Source: an uncultured Collinsella sp. (lineage in GTDB: Bacteria; Actinomycetota; Coriobacteriia; Coriobacteriales; Coriobacteriaceae). From it: a stretch of 22,460 nt of DNA. The stretch is from contig CABQHT010000032.1 in the NCBI GenBank assembly GCA_902464035.1, positions 1-22,460 of the forward strand, written 5' to 3'. This document shows positions 12,666-19,434 of this stretch, one piece after another; within the stretch, counting starts at the first letter, position 1; each line of letters starts with the position of its first letter. The position numbers were made by a program, and so were the translations under genes. A model generated the notes under the pieces. It was given only the letters and a program-made list of their open reading frames with translations. It was not told the DNA's origin and did not search any database.

Positions 12666-14741
12666 ATGAGATTCTCGATTATTAGCGAGATCCCCGGCAG
12701 GACCCGTCTTCAATTGGCGGGTCCTGTGCCAGAGAGCGATCTCGATGCACTTCTTAAGCTTGGCGGCGACATCGACGGCGTGCACAAGGTGCGCGTCTAC
12801 GGCCGCATCGGCCAGATGGCACTCGAATACGACGAGTCGCGCCGCGATGCCGTGCTGGCCGCCGTCGGTGCGCTCGACGCTCAGGCCATTGCCGACGCAA
12901 AGACAGGCTACGTGATGCAGCTTGAGCCACGCAAGCACAAGCTCGTCATGGATCTTGCCACACTTATCGGTGCCCATTACGCACGTCGCTGGTTCTTGCC
13001 GACGCCTCTGCGTGCGGTGTTTGTCGTGGCCGGTTACATGGCATTTTTGCGCGCTGCCCTTCATGAGCTCGCGCAGCCGCGCCTGACCATTCCCGTGCTC
13101 GACGCTTCGGCCATCGGCATTTCGTTCGTCAAGCGTGATGTCGACACCGCGGGCCAGACGATGTTCCTGCTCAACGTGGGCGAGCTGCTCGAGGACTACA
13201 CCCGCGCCATGAGCGAAAACGAGCTCATCAACTCGCTGCTCGATGTGCCCGACAAGGCGCAAAAGGTCGTCGGCGACACCGAGGTAAGCGTTGCTGCCAC
13301 CGAGCTCGAGCCCGGCGATCTGGTCGCCGTGCGCACCGGCATGTCCATCTGCATCGACGGTGTTGTCGAGCAGGGGAGCGCTATGGTCAACCAGGCGACC
13401 CTGACCGGCGAGCCGCTGGCCGTCGAGCGCAGCGTGGGCGACGACGTGTTCGCCGGTACCGTCGTGGAAGACGGCGGCATCTTGGTGCGCGTGCGCGCCA
13501 ATACGGCGCAAACCAAACTGCGCTCAATCGTCTCGCTCGTGCAGACGGCCGACTCGCTCAAGTCCGAGGGCCAGTCGCATATGGAGGACCTTGCCAACAA
13601 GATCGTCCCGTGGAACTTCCTGCTCGCGGGCCTGGTTGCGCTTACTACCCGCAGCCTCATCAAGACCTCGGCGGCGCTGATGGTCGACTACTCGTGCGCA
13701 CTCAAGCTCACGGGTTCGGTCGCCGTCATGACCGCCATGAGCGATGCTGCCAAGATGGGCGTCATGGTCAAGGGCGCCAAGTACTTTGAGTCGTTTGCCA
13801 AGGCCGACACCATTGTGTTTGATAAGACCGGCACGCTTACCGAGGCGCAGCCGCGTCTTGCCTGCGTGCTCACCACCGATGGCTGGAGCGAGGACGAGGT
13901 CCTGCGCCTTTCCGCTTGCCTGGAGGAGCATTTCCCGCATCCGGTGGCACGCGCCGTGGTCAACGCCGCCCGCGAACGCGGGCTCGAGCACCGCGAGCGC
14001 CATGCCGCCGTCGAGTACATCGTGGCGCACGGCATCGCTTCGTCCATTGAGGGGCGACGCGCGATTATCGGCTCGGCACACTTTGTGTTTGAGGACGAGA
14101 GCGCGCAGCTCGATTCCGATATTAAGGAGCGCATTGAGTCCCAGATGCAGGGGCTGTCGCCGCTGTATCTGGCGGTCGACGGCAAGGTCGTCGGCGTGCT
14201 CGGCATCGAGGATCCGCTCAAGCCCGGCGTCCGTGAGGCCATCGCCGACCTACATGCGCTGGGCGTCAAGCATGTCGTTATGCTCACGGGCGATTCGGAG
14301 CGCACGGCCGAGCGCATTGCGTGCGAGGCGGGTGTCGATGAGTTTAAGGCCGAGCTGCTGCCCGAGGACAAGTACGCCTATGTGGAGCGCATTAAGAGCG
14401 AGGGGCGCCACGTTGCCATGGTGGGCGACGGCGTCAACGATTCGCCGGCGCTCGGTTTGGCCGACGTGGGCTTGGCGATGGGTGGCGGAAGCGACATTGC
14501 CAAGGAGGTCGCCGATATCATCCTGACCGATACGGATCTTGCCGCGATCGTGCGTTTGCGCCGCATGAGCCAGGGCCTCATTGACCGACTGACGAGCTCC
14601 TATTCTAAGGTGATGCTCACCAACTCAGCGCTCTTGGCACTGGGCATTACCGGCGCGATTACCCCGCAGGCGTCGTCACTGCTGCACAACGGCTCGACGA
14701 TTGCCTACAGCCTGGGCAACGCAAAGGCGTACCTGCGTTAA
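12666..14741 (+). CDS. P1B-type heavy-metal-translocating ATPase (CtpC-like)
   Basis: A 691-residue membrane pump that moves a transition metal ion out of the cytoplasm using ATP. The N-terminus lacks a CxxC heavy-metal domain and instead begins with EIPGRTRLQL, as in the CtpC/CtpG-like group. The actuator motif TGE is at 247-249, the intramembrane metal motif is YSCALKL (S343-C344) rather than CPC, the phosphorylation site is D386 in DKTGTLTE, HP is H425-P426, and the hinge GDGVNDSP is at 587-594. All catalytic residues are present. The SC motif and PGR N-terminus match ATPases reported to export zinc or manganese; the metal cannot be fixed from sequence. The start ATG 12666 has only a weak SD, so translation probably depends on coupling to the small gene 18 bp upstream. 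A terminator follows at 14766. Confidence 0.93.
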   Translation: MRFSIISEIPGRTRLQLAGPVPESDLDALLKLGGDIDGVHKVRVYGRIGQMALEYDESRRDAVLAAVGALDAQAIADAKTGYVMQLEPRKHKLVMDLATLIGAHYARRWFLPTPLRAVFVVAGYMAFLRAALHELAQPRLTIPVLDASAIGISFVKRDVDTAGQTMFLLNVGELLEDYTRAMSENELINSLLDVPDKAQKVVGDTEVSVAATELEPGDLVAVRTGMSICIDGVVEQGSAMVNQATLTGEPLAVERSVGDDVFAGTVVEDGGILVRVRANTAQTKLRSIVSLVQTADSLKSEGQSHMEDLANKIVPWNFLLAGLVALTTRSLIKTSAALMVDYSCALKLTGSVAVMTAMSDAAKMGVMVKGAKYFESFAKADTIVFDKTGTLTEAQPRLACVLTTDGWSEDEVLRLSACLEEHFPHPVARAVVNAARERGLEHRERHAAVEYIVAHGIASSIEGRRAIIGSAHFVFEDESAQLDSDIKERIESQMQGLSPLYLAVDGKVVGVLGIEDPLKPGVREAIADLHALGVKHVVMLTGDSERTAERIACEAGVDEFKAELLPEDKYAYVERIKSEGRHVAMVGDGVNDSPALGLADVGLAMGGGSDIAKEVADIILTDTDLAAIVRLRRMSQGLIDRLTSSYSKVMLTNSALLALGITGAITPQASSLLHNGSTIAYSLGNAKAYLR

Positions 14742-14765
14742 CAGACGTGTTCACCCACGTTATCT

Positions 14766-14811
14766 GGCCTGCGCCCAGACGGCATCGGTGTCGTCCGGAC
14801 GCAGGCCTTTT
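14766..14811 (+). terminator. Terminator of the metal-ATPase operon
   Basis: GGCCTGCG (14766-14773) pairs with CGCAGGCC (14800-14807), and inner bases extend the stem around a 20-odd nt loop; TTTT follows (14808-14811). Confidence 0.75.
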
Positions 14812-14815
14812 GCGT

Positions 14816-14862
14816 TTGACCATGTGCTAGCTTCTCTATATAGTGTGGCTAGCAGAGCTAGC
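14816..14862 (+). promoter_or_regulatory. Promoter of the toxin-antitoxin operon with three GCTAGC operator-like palindromes
   Basis: TTGACC (14816-14821), a 17-bp spacer, and TATAGT (14839-14844) make a near-consensus promoter. GCTAGC palindromes lie in the spacer (14826-14831) and just downstream of the -10 (14848-14853 and 14857-14862). The first two extend to TGCTAGC/GCTAGCA inverted repeats. This fits autoregulation by the antitoxin, which is usual for such modules. Confidence 0.8.
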
Positions 14863-14884
14863 AATTGAAGGGAGCGGGATCGAC

Positions 14885-15238
14885 GTGGGTGCTGTTAGCG
14901 GCATGGCGCAGGTGAATGTTCGCGTAGATCGCCAGGTCAAGAATCGTGCCGAGGAGGTGCTGCGGCTTTCGGGCGGGTCACTGCCCGAGCTCATCAAAAA
15001 GGTGGTGGCCAAGGTCGCGCAGGGTGGCGGGCAGTGCGAGGAAGTGCTTGCGGCCGTCGACGACCGGCGGCAGACCGTCGCGCCCGATACTCCGTTCGCC
15101 GCATCATGGGCGGCGGCAGATCAGCTTTACGCGGACCTGGGCATCGCTACGTCGCCCGTATCCGACGATCGCGGTTGGGAAACAATCTATTCCGAAGCCA
15201 TGGACGAGCACTATCGCCAAAAGGGAATGATCCTGTGA
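14885..15238 (+). CDS. Antitoxin, RelB/ribbon-helix-helix-like
   Basis: A 117-residue protein. The opening AQVNVRVDRQVKNRAEEVLR is the beta-strand plus helix typical of RelB/DinJ-type ribbon-helix-helix DNA-binding domains; the C-terminal half is acidic and would wrap the toxin. The GTG at 14885 is chosen because GAAGGGAG at 14867-14874 is suitably spaced; an ATG at 14903 would begin exactly at the RHH motif but lacks an RBS. Its TGA overlaps the GTG of the PIN-domain gene by two bases (GTGA), so the pair is coupled. It likely binds the GCTAGC sites in its own promoter. Pairing a RelB-type antitoxin with a PIN toxin is a mixed combination (RelB usually goes with RelE), though such hybrids occur. 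Family assignment is by motif only. Confidence 0.8.
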   Translation: MGAVSGMAQVNVRVDRQVKNRAEEVLRLSGGSLPELIKKVVAKVAQGGGQCEEVLAAVDDRRQTVAPDTPFAASWAAADQLYADLGIATSPVSDDRGWETIYSEAMDEHYRQKGMIL

Positions 15239-15750
15239 GCGGGGCTCCCCTCAAAATAATGGTGGATGCCAACGTATGGGTTGATTCGTTTTGCGCCGAC
15301 CATGCCGAGTCGCTTGCCGCACGCGCGTTTATTGGGCAGGCGACGGAGGCGGGGGCATTGCTGTTCTTCCCCGTGCACATCGCCAAGGACGTGCTGTACG
15401 TTGTCCAGCACGAATTAAAGCGCAGCGTTCTTGCCAGCGGGGGATCGCTCGGCGAGGCGTCTGCCCGTGCAATTGGCGATGCGGCGTTGGCGTTTGTTCG
15501 GAACATGACCGAAAACGCCACGGCCGTGGGTGCAGATGCGTCGGACCTTTGGCTGGCCGACAAATATTTAGCGCTCCATCGCGATTACGAGGACAACTTG
15601 GTGCTCGCCGCGTGCAAGCGCGCACAGGTCGATTACTTGGTAACTAACGATCGCAAGCTGCTTGAACATGCCGATATTGCGGCAAAAACGCCACGCCAAA
15701 TGATGCCGATTCTGGCTTTGGCCGAACGTGGCGGGCGGGTATCCCGATAG
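15235..15750 (+). CDS. PIN-domain toxin (VapC-like ribonuclease)
   Basis: A 171-residue PIN-domain protein. The first acidic residue is D11 in MVDANVWVD, and the later acidic cluster is in DYEDNLVLAACKRAQVDYLVTND, which is the typical PIN_3-type block (DxEDxLxLAxA...DYLVTxD). These aspartates would hold the divalent metal for RNA cleavage. It starts at GTG 15235, overlapping the antitoxin stop; an in-frame ATG at 15259 (MVDANV) is a possible but less likely start. A terminator follows. As the second gene of an autoregulated pair it is most likely the toxin of a type II module, cleaving tRNA or rRNA as known VapC proteins do; the target is unknown. Confidence 0.85.
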   Translation: MSGAPLKIMVDANVWVDSFCADHAESLAARAFIGQATEAGALLFFPVHIAKDVLYVVQHELKRSVLASGGSLGEASARAIGDAALAFVRNMTENATAVGADASDLWLADKYLALHRDYEDNLVLAACKRAQVDYLVTNDRKLLEHADIAAKTPRQMMPILALAERGGRVSR

Positions 15751-15762
15751 CGCCTGGCTGTC

Positions 15763-15807
15763 TGCGTGGCCTTCGGAACGTTGGCGCTCCGAAGGCTACG
15801 CATTCTT
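15763..15807 (+). terminator. Terminator after the toxin gene
   Basis: TGCGTGGCCTTCGGA (15763-15777) pairs with TCCGAAGGCTACGCA (15788-15802) with one mismatch, followed by TTCTT. It also lies 3' of the reverse-strand gene ending at 15811, so it may act in both directions. Confidence 0.8.
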
Positions 15808-15810
15808 AAA

Positions 15811-16245
15811 TTACAAAAGCGCTGCCTTGATGGTGGGAGCTTCGGCGAGCTTCTCGGCGGCCTTTTCGTCGGAATCGTTCAGTGCTGCCAGGCTGCGGTA
15901 GACCCACTCGTTGACCTGGGTGTTCTTGACGCCTGCGGTCTGCATAAGGGCGCCTACCTCGCGGATTGCTGCGAGCAGATCGGCTTTGGGACCCGCGAGC
16001 TCGACCTCGATGCCGTGGTAGGCGGCCACGCCGCGGTTCTCGCTCACGTGGTCGATAAAGCCCTCGACGGTCTCAAGCTGCTGGGCGAGAGCCACATCAT
16101 CGTCAGCGTCCAGCGCGACGAGTGCGTTCGATACCGTGAGGGCGGGATGTCCGCAGGGGACAAAGCCTTCAATGACATCCATAGCTTCGGTAATGGTTGA
16201 GCCCAGGCCTGCGAGGGCATTGACGAGTTGCTGCTTGGTATCCAT
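15811..16245 (-). CDS. Hypothetical protein, 144 residues
   Basis: I do not recognise this protein. It is soluble, mostly helical in appearance, acidic, and has no signal peptide or membrane segment. It begins MDTKQQLVNALAGLGSTI and includes one cysteine/histidine cluster (PCGHPAL) that could touch a metal or be chance. The start at ATG 16245 is supported by GAAAGGA on the reverse strand. The reading frame covers the entire space between two regulatory regions, has codon use like its neighbours, and ends next to a terminator hairpin, so it is probably a real gene. It is transcribed toward the toxin-antitoxin operon and away from tmRNA, and has no operon partner. Confidence 0.75.
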   Translation of the reverse strand: MDTKQQLVNALAGLGSTITEAMDVIEGFVPCGHPALTVSNALVALDADDDVALAQQLETVEGFIDHVSENRGVAAYHGIEVELAGPKADLLAAIREVGALMQTAGVKNTQVNEWVYRSLAALNDSDEKAAEKLAEAPTIKAALL

Positions 16246-16484
16246 AACGGTCCTTTCGACGGGTCAATGTTGCTTGGCGAAAATATACGTGACGCGATCG
16301 GTAGCAAAAGTGCGAAGTACAGCGCACATTGGGGTCTTCACAGCTCGTGCATAGAGCAGCTGTCTGCCATTAGAACGTGGTAAGATAGCTATCCACGAGC
16401 GGGGTTCACCCCGCGTGTTCCTTGAAAAGTCGACGGTTATCGGGTGTTTGCAGATCCGATACCATCCAGACTTTCCCGACATTC
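16246..16484. promoter_or_regulatory. Divergent upstream region of tmRNA and the reverse-strand hypothetical gene
   Basis: No gene. It contains three dyads: GTGCG/CGCAC (16310-16327), CAGCT/AGCTG (16341-16362), and a GCGGGG-TTCA-CCCCGC hairpin (16394-16417). TAAGAT at 16381-16386 is a possible -10 for the tmRNA precursor, without a good -35. The GC-rich hairpin between that -10 and the tmRNA 5' end would be in the precursor's leader. Confidence 0.4.
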
Positions 16485-16848
16485 GGGGGCGACTGGTTTC
16501 GACACGATAGCTCTGAGAGAGGAAGCAAGCCGAGGTCTCCTCGCCTCGTTAAACAGGGGTACCGTCAAATTGAATTGACAACAACTCTTCTTTTGAGCCT
16601 ATGGCTCTCGCTGCTTAGTTTATAGCGGCGCGTCAACCCGGTGATTTCCCCGACACCGGCGCGACGTCATGTTAGGGGAATGCTCCCGCGCACGTAATCG
16701 GTATGGCGCGGGCTAAGACCGAACCGGTTGGGATGCCGCGAGCGTGTCGCTGCGCGCAAAGCGTCCGAGACGAAACCAGCGACTGAGCTTGGAGATGCCA
16801 ATCAGGGGGCTTTCGTGGACCGGAGTTCGATTCTCCGCGCCTCCACCA
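16485..16848 (+). ncRNA. ssrA: Transfer-messenger RNA (tmRNA)
   Basis: A 364-nt RNA that rescues stalled ribosomes with SmpB and tags the unfinished protein for degradation. The 5' end GGGGGCGACTGGTTTCGAC and the 3' end GGAGTTCGATTCTCCGCG + CCTCCACCA form the tRNA-like domain: GGGGGCG pairs with CGCCTCC (one G-U), and the T-arm GGAG-TTCGATT-CTCC is complete, with CCA encoded. The tag reading frame lies at 16577-16618: in the frame ending in the stop TAG it reads DNNSSFEPMALAA, with the ALAA end recognised by proteases. The frame is closed by TGA two codons before the first D, so the resume codon is the GAC at 16577 or the ATT before it. Pseudoknot-forming GC blocks follow. One-piece tmRNA, no permutation. 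Confidence 0.96.
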
Positions 16849-16856
16849 ATAGTTAC

Positions 16857-16890
16857 AGGCAGGTAGAGAAGTGTTTCTACCTGCCTTTTT
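16857..16890 (+). terminator. ssrA: tmRNA terminator
   Basis: AGGCAGGTAGA (16857-16867) pairs perfectly with TCTACCTGCCT (16876-16886) and ends in TTTTT. Classic intrinsic terminator eight bases after the encoded CCA. Confidence 0.9.
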
Positions 16891-16904
16891 ATTACTTACA
16901 GATA

Positions 16905-17038
16905 CCGCGGAGAATCGAACTCTATGCAGGGCGCGGGCGTAAAGAAAACGCGTAAGCGTTTTTAGCCCGCGGGCGAGGACGCCGGCAGGCGGCCGAAGCC
17001 GGTGCGTATTTGCGAAGCAAATACGCGGATTCTCCGCG
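16905..17038. repeat. Hairpin-rich element bounded by copies of the tmRNA T-arm sequence
   Basis: The left end (16906-16922) is a perfect 17-nt reverse complement of tmRNA 16823-16839; the right end (17028-17038) repeats 11 nt of the same T-arm in direct orientation, so the element has GATTCTCCGCG-type inverted termini. Inside are two hairpins: CGCGGGC...GCCCGCG with inner AAAACGC/GCGTTTT (16932-16971), and GCGTATTTGC-GAA-GCAAATACGC (17004-17026). A 12-nt near-repeat AACTCTATGCAG / AACCCTATGCAG sits just inside the left end and just outside the right end. No coding capacity. Confidence 0.6.
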
Positions 17039-17115
17039 CAAAGCTTCAACCCTATGCAGATGCGATGCCGATCGGACTGCAGCCTGCCATGCCCCGCATC
17101 AACGTCGCCCAAGGC

Positions 17116-17346
17116 GGAAAATCCATCCCAGAATTCCGACTCAGACTGGGATGCGGTTTCCGGATGACGTTTCAAGCGGAAAGCGCATCCCGGAATCCTC
17201 ATTCGGAATGGGATGCAATTTCCAAATGAATGGCTAGCGGAAAGTTCATCCCGGAATCCGCGCTCAGAACGGGACACGCTTTCCTAACGGCGGTCCAAGC
17301 GGAAAGTCCATCCCGGAATCCCGCCTCAAACTGGGACGCACTTTCC
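17116..17346. repeat. Array of four 46-bp imperfect palindromes, 61-62 bp period
   Basis: Units at 17116-17161, 17178-17223, 17239-17284 and 17301-17346 are all exactly 46 bp. Each begins GGAAA, has CATCCC near position 9, GGGA(T/C)(G/A)C near position 33, and ends TTTCC, so each folds on itself. The gaps are 16, 15 and 16 bp and are mutually dissimilar apart from ending in AGC. A degenerate further half-unit (CCATCCCAAAACTGGG) lies at about 17382-17397. Reading frames through it are just the repeat translated. The array fills the space between the tmRNA region and the patatin-like gene. Confidence 0.85.
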
Positions 17347-17433
17347 GCTTCACCTGCCGCCTCGAAAAACCTGCGCGCCCTCCATCCCAAAACTGGGTAG
17401 AAGAAAGCCAAAACTCAATCGCAGGAGGTCGAT

Positions 17434-18312
17434 ATGACTGCAGAAGATAAGGCAAAGAACGCCGGCAAGGTCGCGCTCGTCTTGGAGGGTGGCAGTTTTC
17501 GTGGGCAGTTTACCGCCGGCGTGCTCGACGTTCTCATGGAGGCCGGTGTCGAAATTCCGGCGGTATATGGCGTATCGGCCGGTGCGCTCAACGGCGTCAA
17601 CTACAAGTCACACCAGATCGGTCGCGTCAATCGCATCAACCTGACCTTCTGCAATGACAACCGCTACATGGGTGCCGCATCCTTCGCATCCACGGGCTCC
17701 ATCGTGGGTTACGACTTTATCTTCAACGATATCCAGGACCGCCTGGATCCCTTTGACAACGAGGCGTTCGACGCGAGCCCCATCGAGATGTACGCCGTCG
17801 CGACGGACATGCTGTTTGGAACCGCTGCCTACCTGCCGGTCAAAAGCGCCGTGCTCGACCTCGATGCTGTGCGCGCCTCCACCTCGCTGCCGCTGGTGAC
17901 GCCGCCGGTCGAGATCGACGGGCACAAATACGTCGACGGCGGCGTGGCCGATTCGGTTCCTATCGAGCATGTGCTCGAGGAGGCGGGCTTCGACCGTGCG
18001 GTCGTCATCGTCACCCAGGACCGCTCGTACGAGAAAAAGCCCTACGAGTTTATGCCTGCCGCGCGCGCCCGCTATGCCGACTACCCCTACCTGCTCGAGG
18101 CTATCGAGACGCGCCACGACCGCTATAACATCCAGCGCATGCATCTGTGGAAGTATGAGCGCGAGGGCCGCGCGCTGGTTATCGCTCCGCAAAAGCCGGT
18201 CGAGGTCGGCCATGTCGAGCACGATCCGGCAAAGCTTCTCGATCTGTATATTCAGGGCCGCCAGGAGGCAAAGCGCCTGCTCGCGGAAATCCAAGAGTTC
18301 GTTGAGCGCTAG
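17434..18312 (+). CDS. Patatin-like phospholipase/esterase
   Basis: A 292-residue hydrolase with a Ser-Asp dyad. The oxyanion-hole motif reads EGGSFRGQF (a variant of GGGxRG), the nucleophile elbow GVSAG places S48, and the DGG motif (YVDGGVADS) gives D168. No signal peptide or membrane segment is seen, so it should be cytoplasmic or peripheral, acting on acyl-lipids. Length and the C-terminal part (ETRHDRYN...LWKYEREGRALVIAPQKP) fit the bacterial YjjU-like patatin group. ATG 17434 has AGGAGG at 17423-17428. It stands alone, downstream of the palindrome array and upstream of the rplM promoter, so it is a single-gene transcript. Confidence 0.92.
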   Translation: MTAEDKAKNAGKVALVLEGGSFRGQFTAGVLDVLMEAGVEIPAVYGVSAGALNGVNYKSHQIGRVNRINLTFCNDNRYMGAASFASTGSIVGYDFIFNDIQDRLDPFDNEAFDASPIEMYAVATDMLFGTAAYLPVKSAVLDLDAVRASTSLPLVTPPVEIDGHKYVDGGVADSVPIEHVLEEAGFDRAVVIVTQDRSYEKKPYEFMPAARARYADYPYLLEAIETRHDRYNIQRMHLWKYEREGRALVIAPQKPVEVGHVEHDPAKLLDLYIQGRQEAKRLLAEIQEFVER

Positions 18313-18375
18313 CGCTGCAACGTCACGGCTCGTGGATGACATGTGCAGAAACTCTGGTCGGAGCCAAAATACCTG

Positions 18376-18403
18376 TTGACTCGTACGGCGAGCGGGGTAA
18401 TAT
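18376..18403 (+). promoter_or_regulatory. Promoter of rplM-rpsI
   Basis: TTGACT (18376-18381), 16-bp spacer, TAATAT (18398-18403). Start would be near 18410, leaving a leader of about 60 nt before rplM, long enough for a small regulatory structure although I see no strong hairpin in it. Confidence 0.75.
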
Positions 18404-18469
18404 GGACGGGTTACTTGCAGAGCCCCGTGAATCTCTGTAACAACACGTACTGTACATGGAGGAGTCTAA

Positions 18470-18913
18470 GTGATTTCGAAATCGACTCACTACGCCAAGC
18501 AGGGCGAGGTCCAGCGCAACTGGGTTCTCGTCGACGCCGATGGTGCTGTCCTGGGCCGTCTTGCCACCCAGATCGCAATGATCCTGCGCGGTAAGAACAA
18601 GCCCCAGTTCACGCCCAACAGCGACTGCGGCGACTTCGTTGTCGTCATCAACGCCGATAAGGTCCAGCTTACCGGTAACAAGGCCGACACGAAGACCTAT
18701 TATCGCCACAGCGGCTACAACGGCGGCCTCAAGGCTGAGAGCTTCCGCCAGGCTATGGAGAAGCACCCGGAGAAGGTCATCGAGCGCGCCGTTCGCGGTA
18801 TGCTGCCCAAGACCACCCTCGGCCGTGCCCAGATGACCAAGCTTAAGGTCTACGCTGGTGCCGAGCATCCGCATGCTGCCCAGAACCCCACGAAGATTGA
18901 GCTGGAGGCTTAA
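18470..18913 (+). CDS. rplM: 50S ribosomal protein L13
   Basis: A 147-residue large-subunit protein, normal length. It is an early-assembly protein that binds 23S rRNA. Family blocks include RNWVLVDADGAVLGRLATQIA, LRGKNKPQFTPNSDCGDFV, KTYYRHSGYNGG and the RAVRGMLPK...YAGAEHPH region. The start is GTG 18470, with a strong GGAGGAG at 18458-18464. It is followed after two bases by rpsI, the usual pairing. Codon use is strongly biased, as expected for high expression. Confidence 0.98.
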   Translation: MISKSTHYAKQGEVQRNWVLVDADGAVLGRLATQIAMILRGKNKPQFTPNSDCGDFVVVINADKVQLTGNKADTKTYYRHSGYNGGLKAESFRQAMEKHPEKVIERAVRGMLPKTTLGRAQMTKLKVYAGAEHPHAAQNPTKIELEA

Positions 18914-18915
18914 AG

Positions 18916-19311
<396 letters not shown>

Positions 19312-19342
19312 GGTTTTATCTCCTTTCGAGATACAATGTACA

Positions 19343-19385
19343 AGCGGGGCCTGCCGATTCCTCGGCGGGTCCCGCTTTTCTTTTT
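19343..19385 (+). terminator. Terminator of rplM-rpsI
   Basis: Stem AGCGGG...CCTGCCGA / TCGGCGGG...CCCGCT with a short loop TTCC, followed by TTTTCTTTTT. Confidence 0.9.
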
Positions 19386-19434
19386 CGACTAGGGTGGGCG
19401 GTTGCATATCGCCTGCTAGGGAAGGAGCGATCCT

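Noticed and set aside
12285..13511. 408-codon reverse-strand open frame opposite the metal-ATPase operon
   Set aside because: Shadow of the P-type ATPase and the small upstream gene; no recognisable protein features.
16905..17038. attL/attR-type duplication from integration at ssrA
   Set aside because: The long copy is inverted relative to tmRNA and the direct copy is only 11 nt; no integrase is present, so a simple att site is not supported.
16672..17277. Reverse-strand open frame across tmRNA and the palindrome array
   Set aside because: It runs through the tmRNA gene and then translates the repeats; not a protein.
17116..17346. CRISPR array
   Set aside because: Repeats of 46 bp are palindromic throughout and vary between units, gaps are only 15-16 bp, and no cas genes are present.
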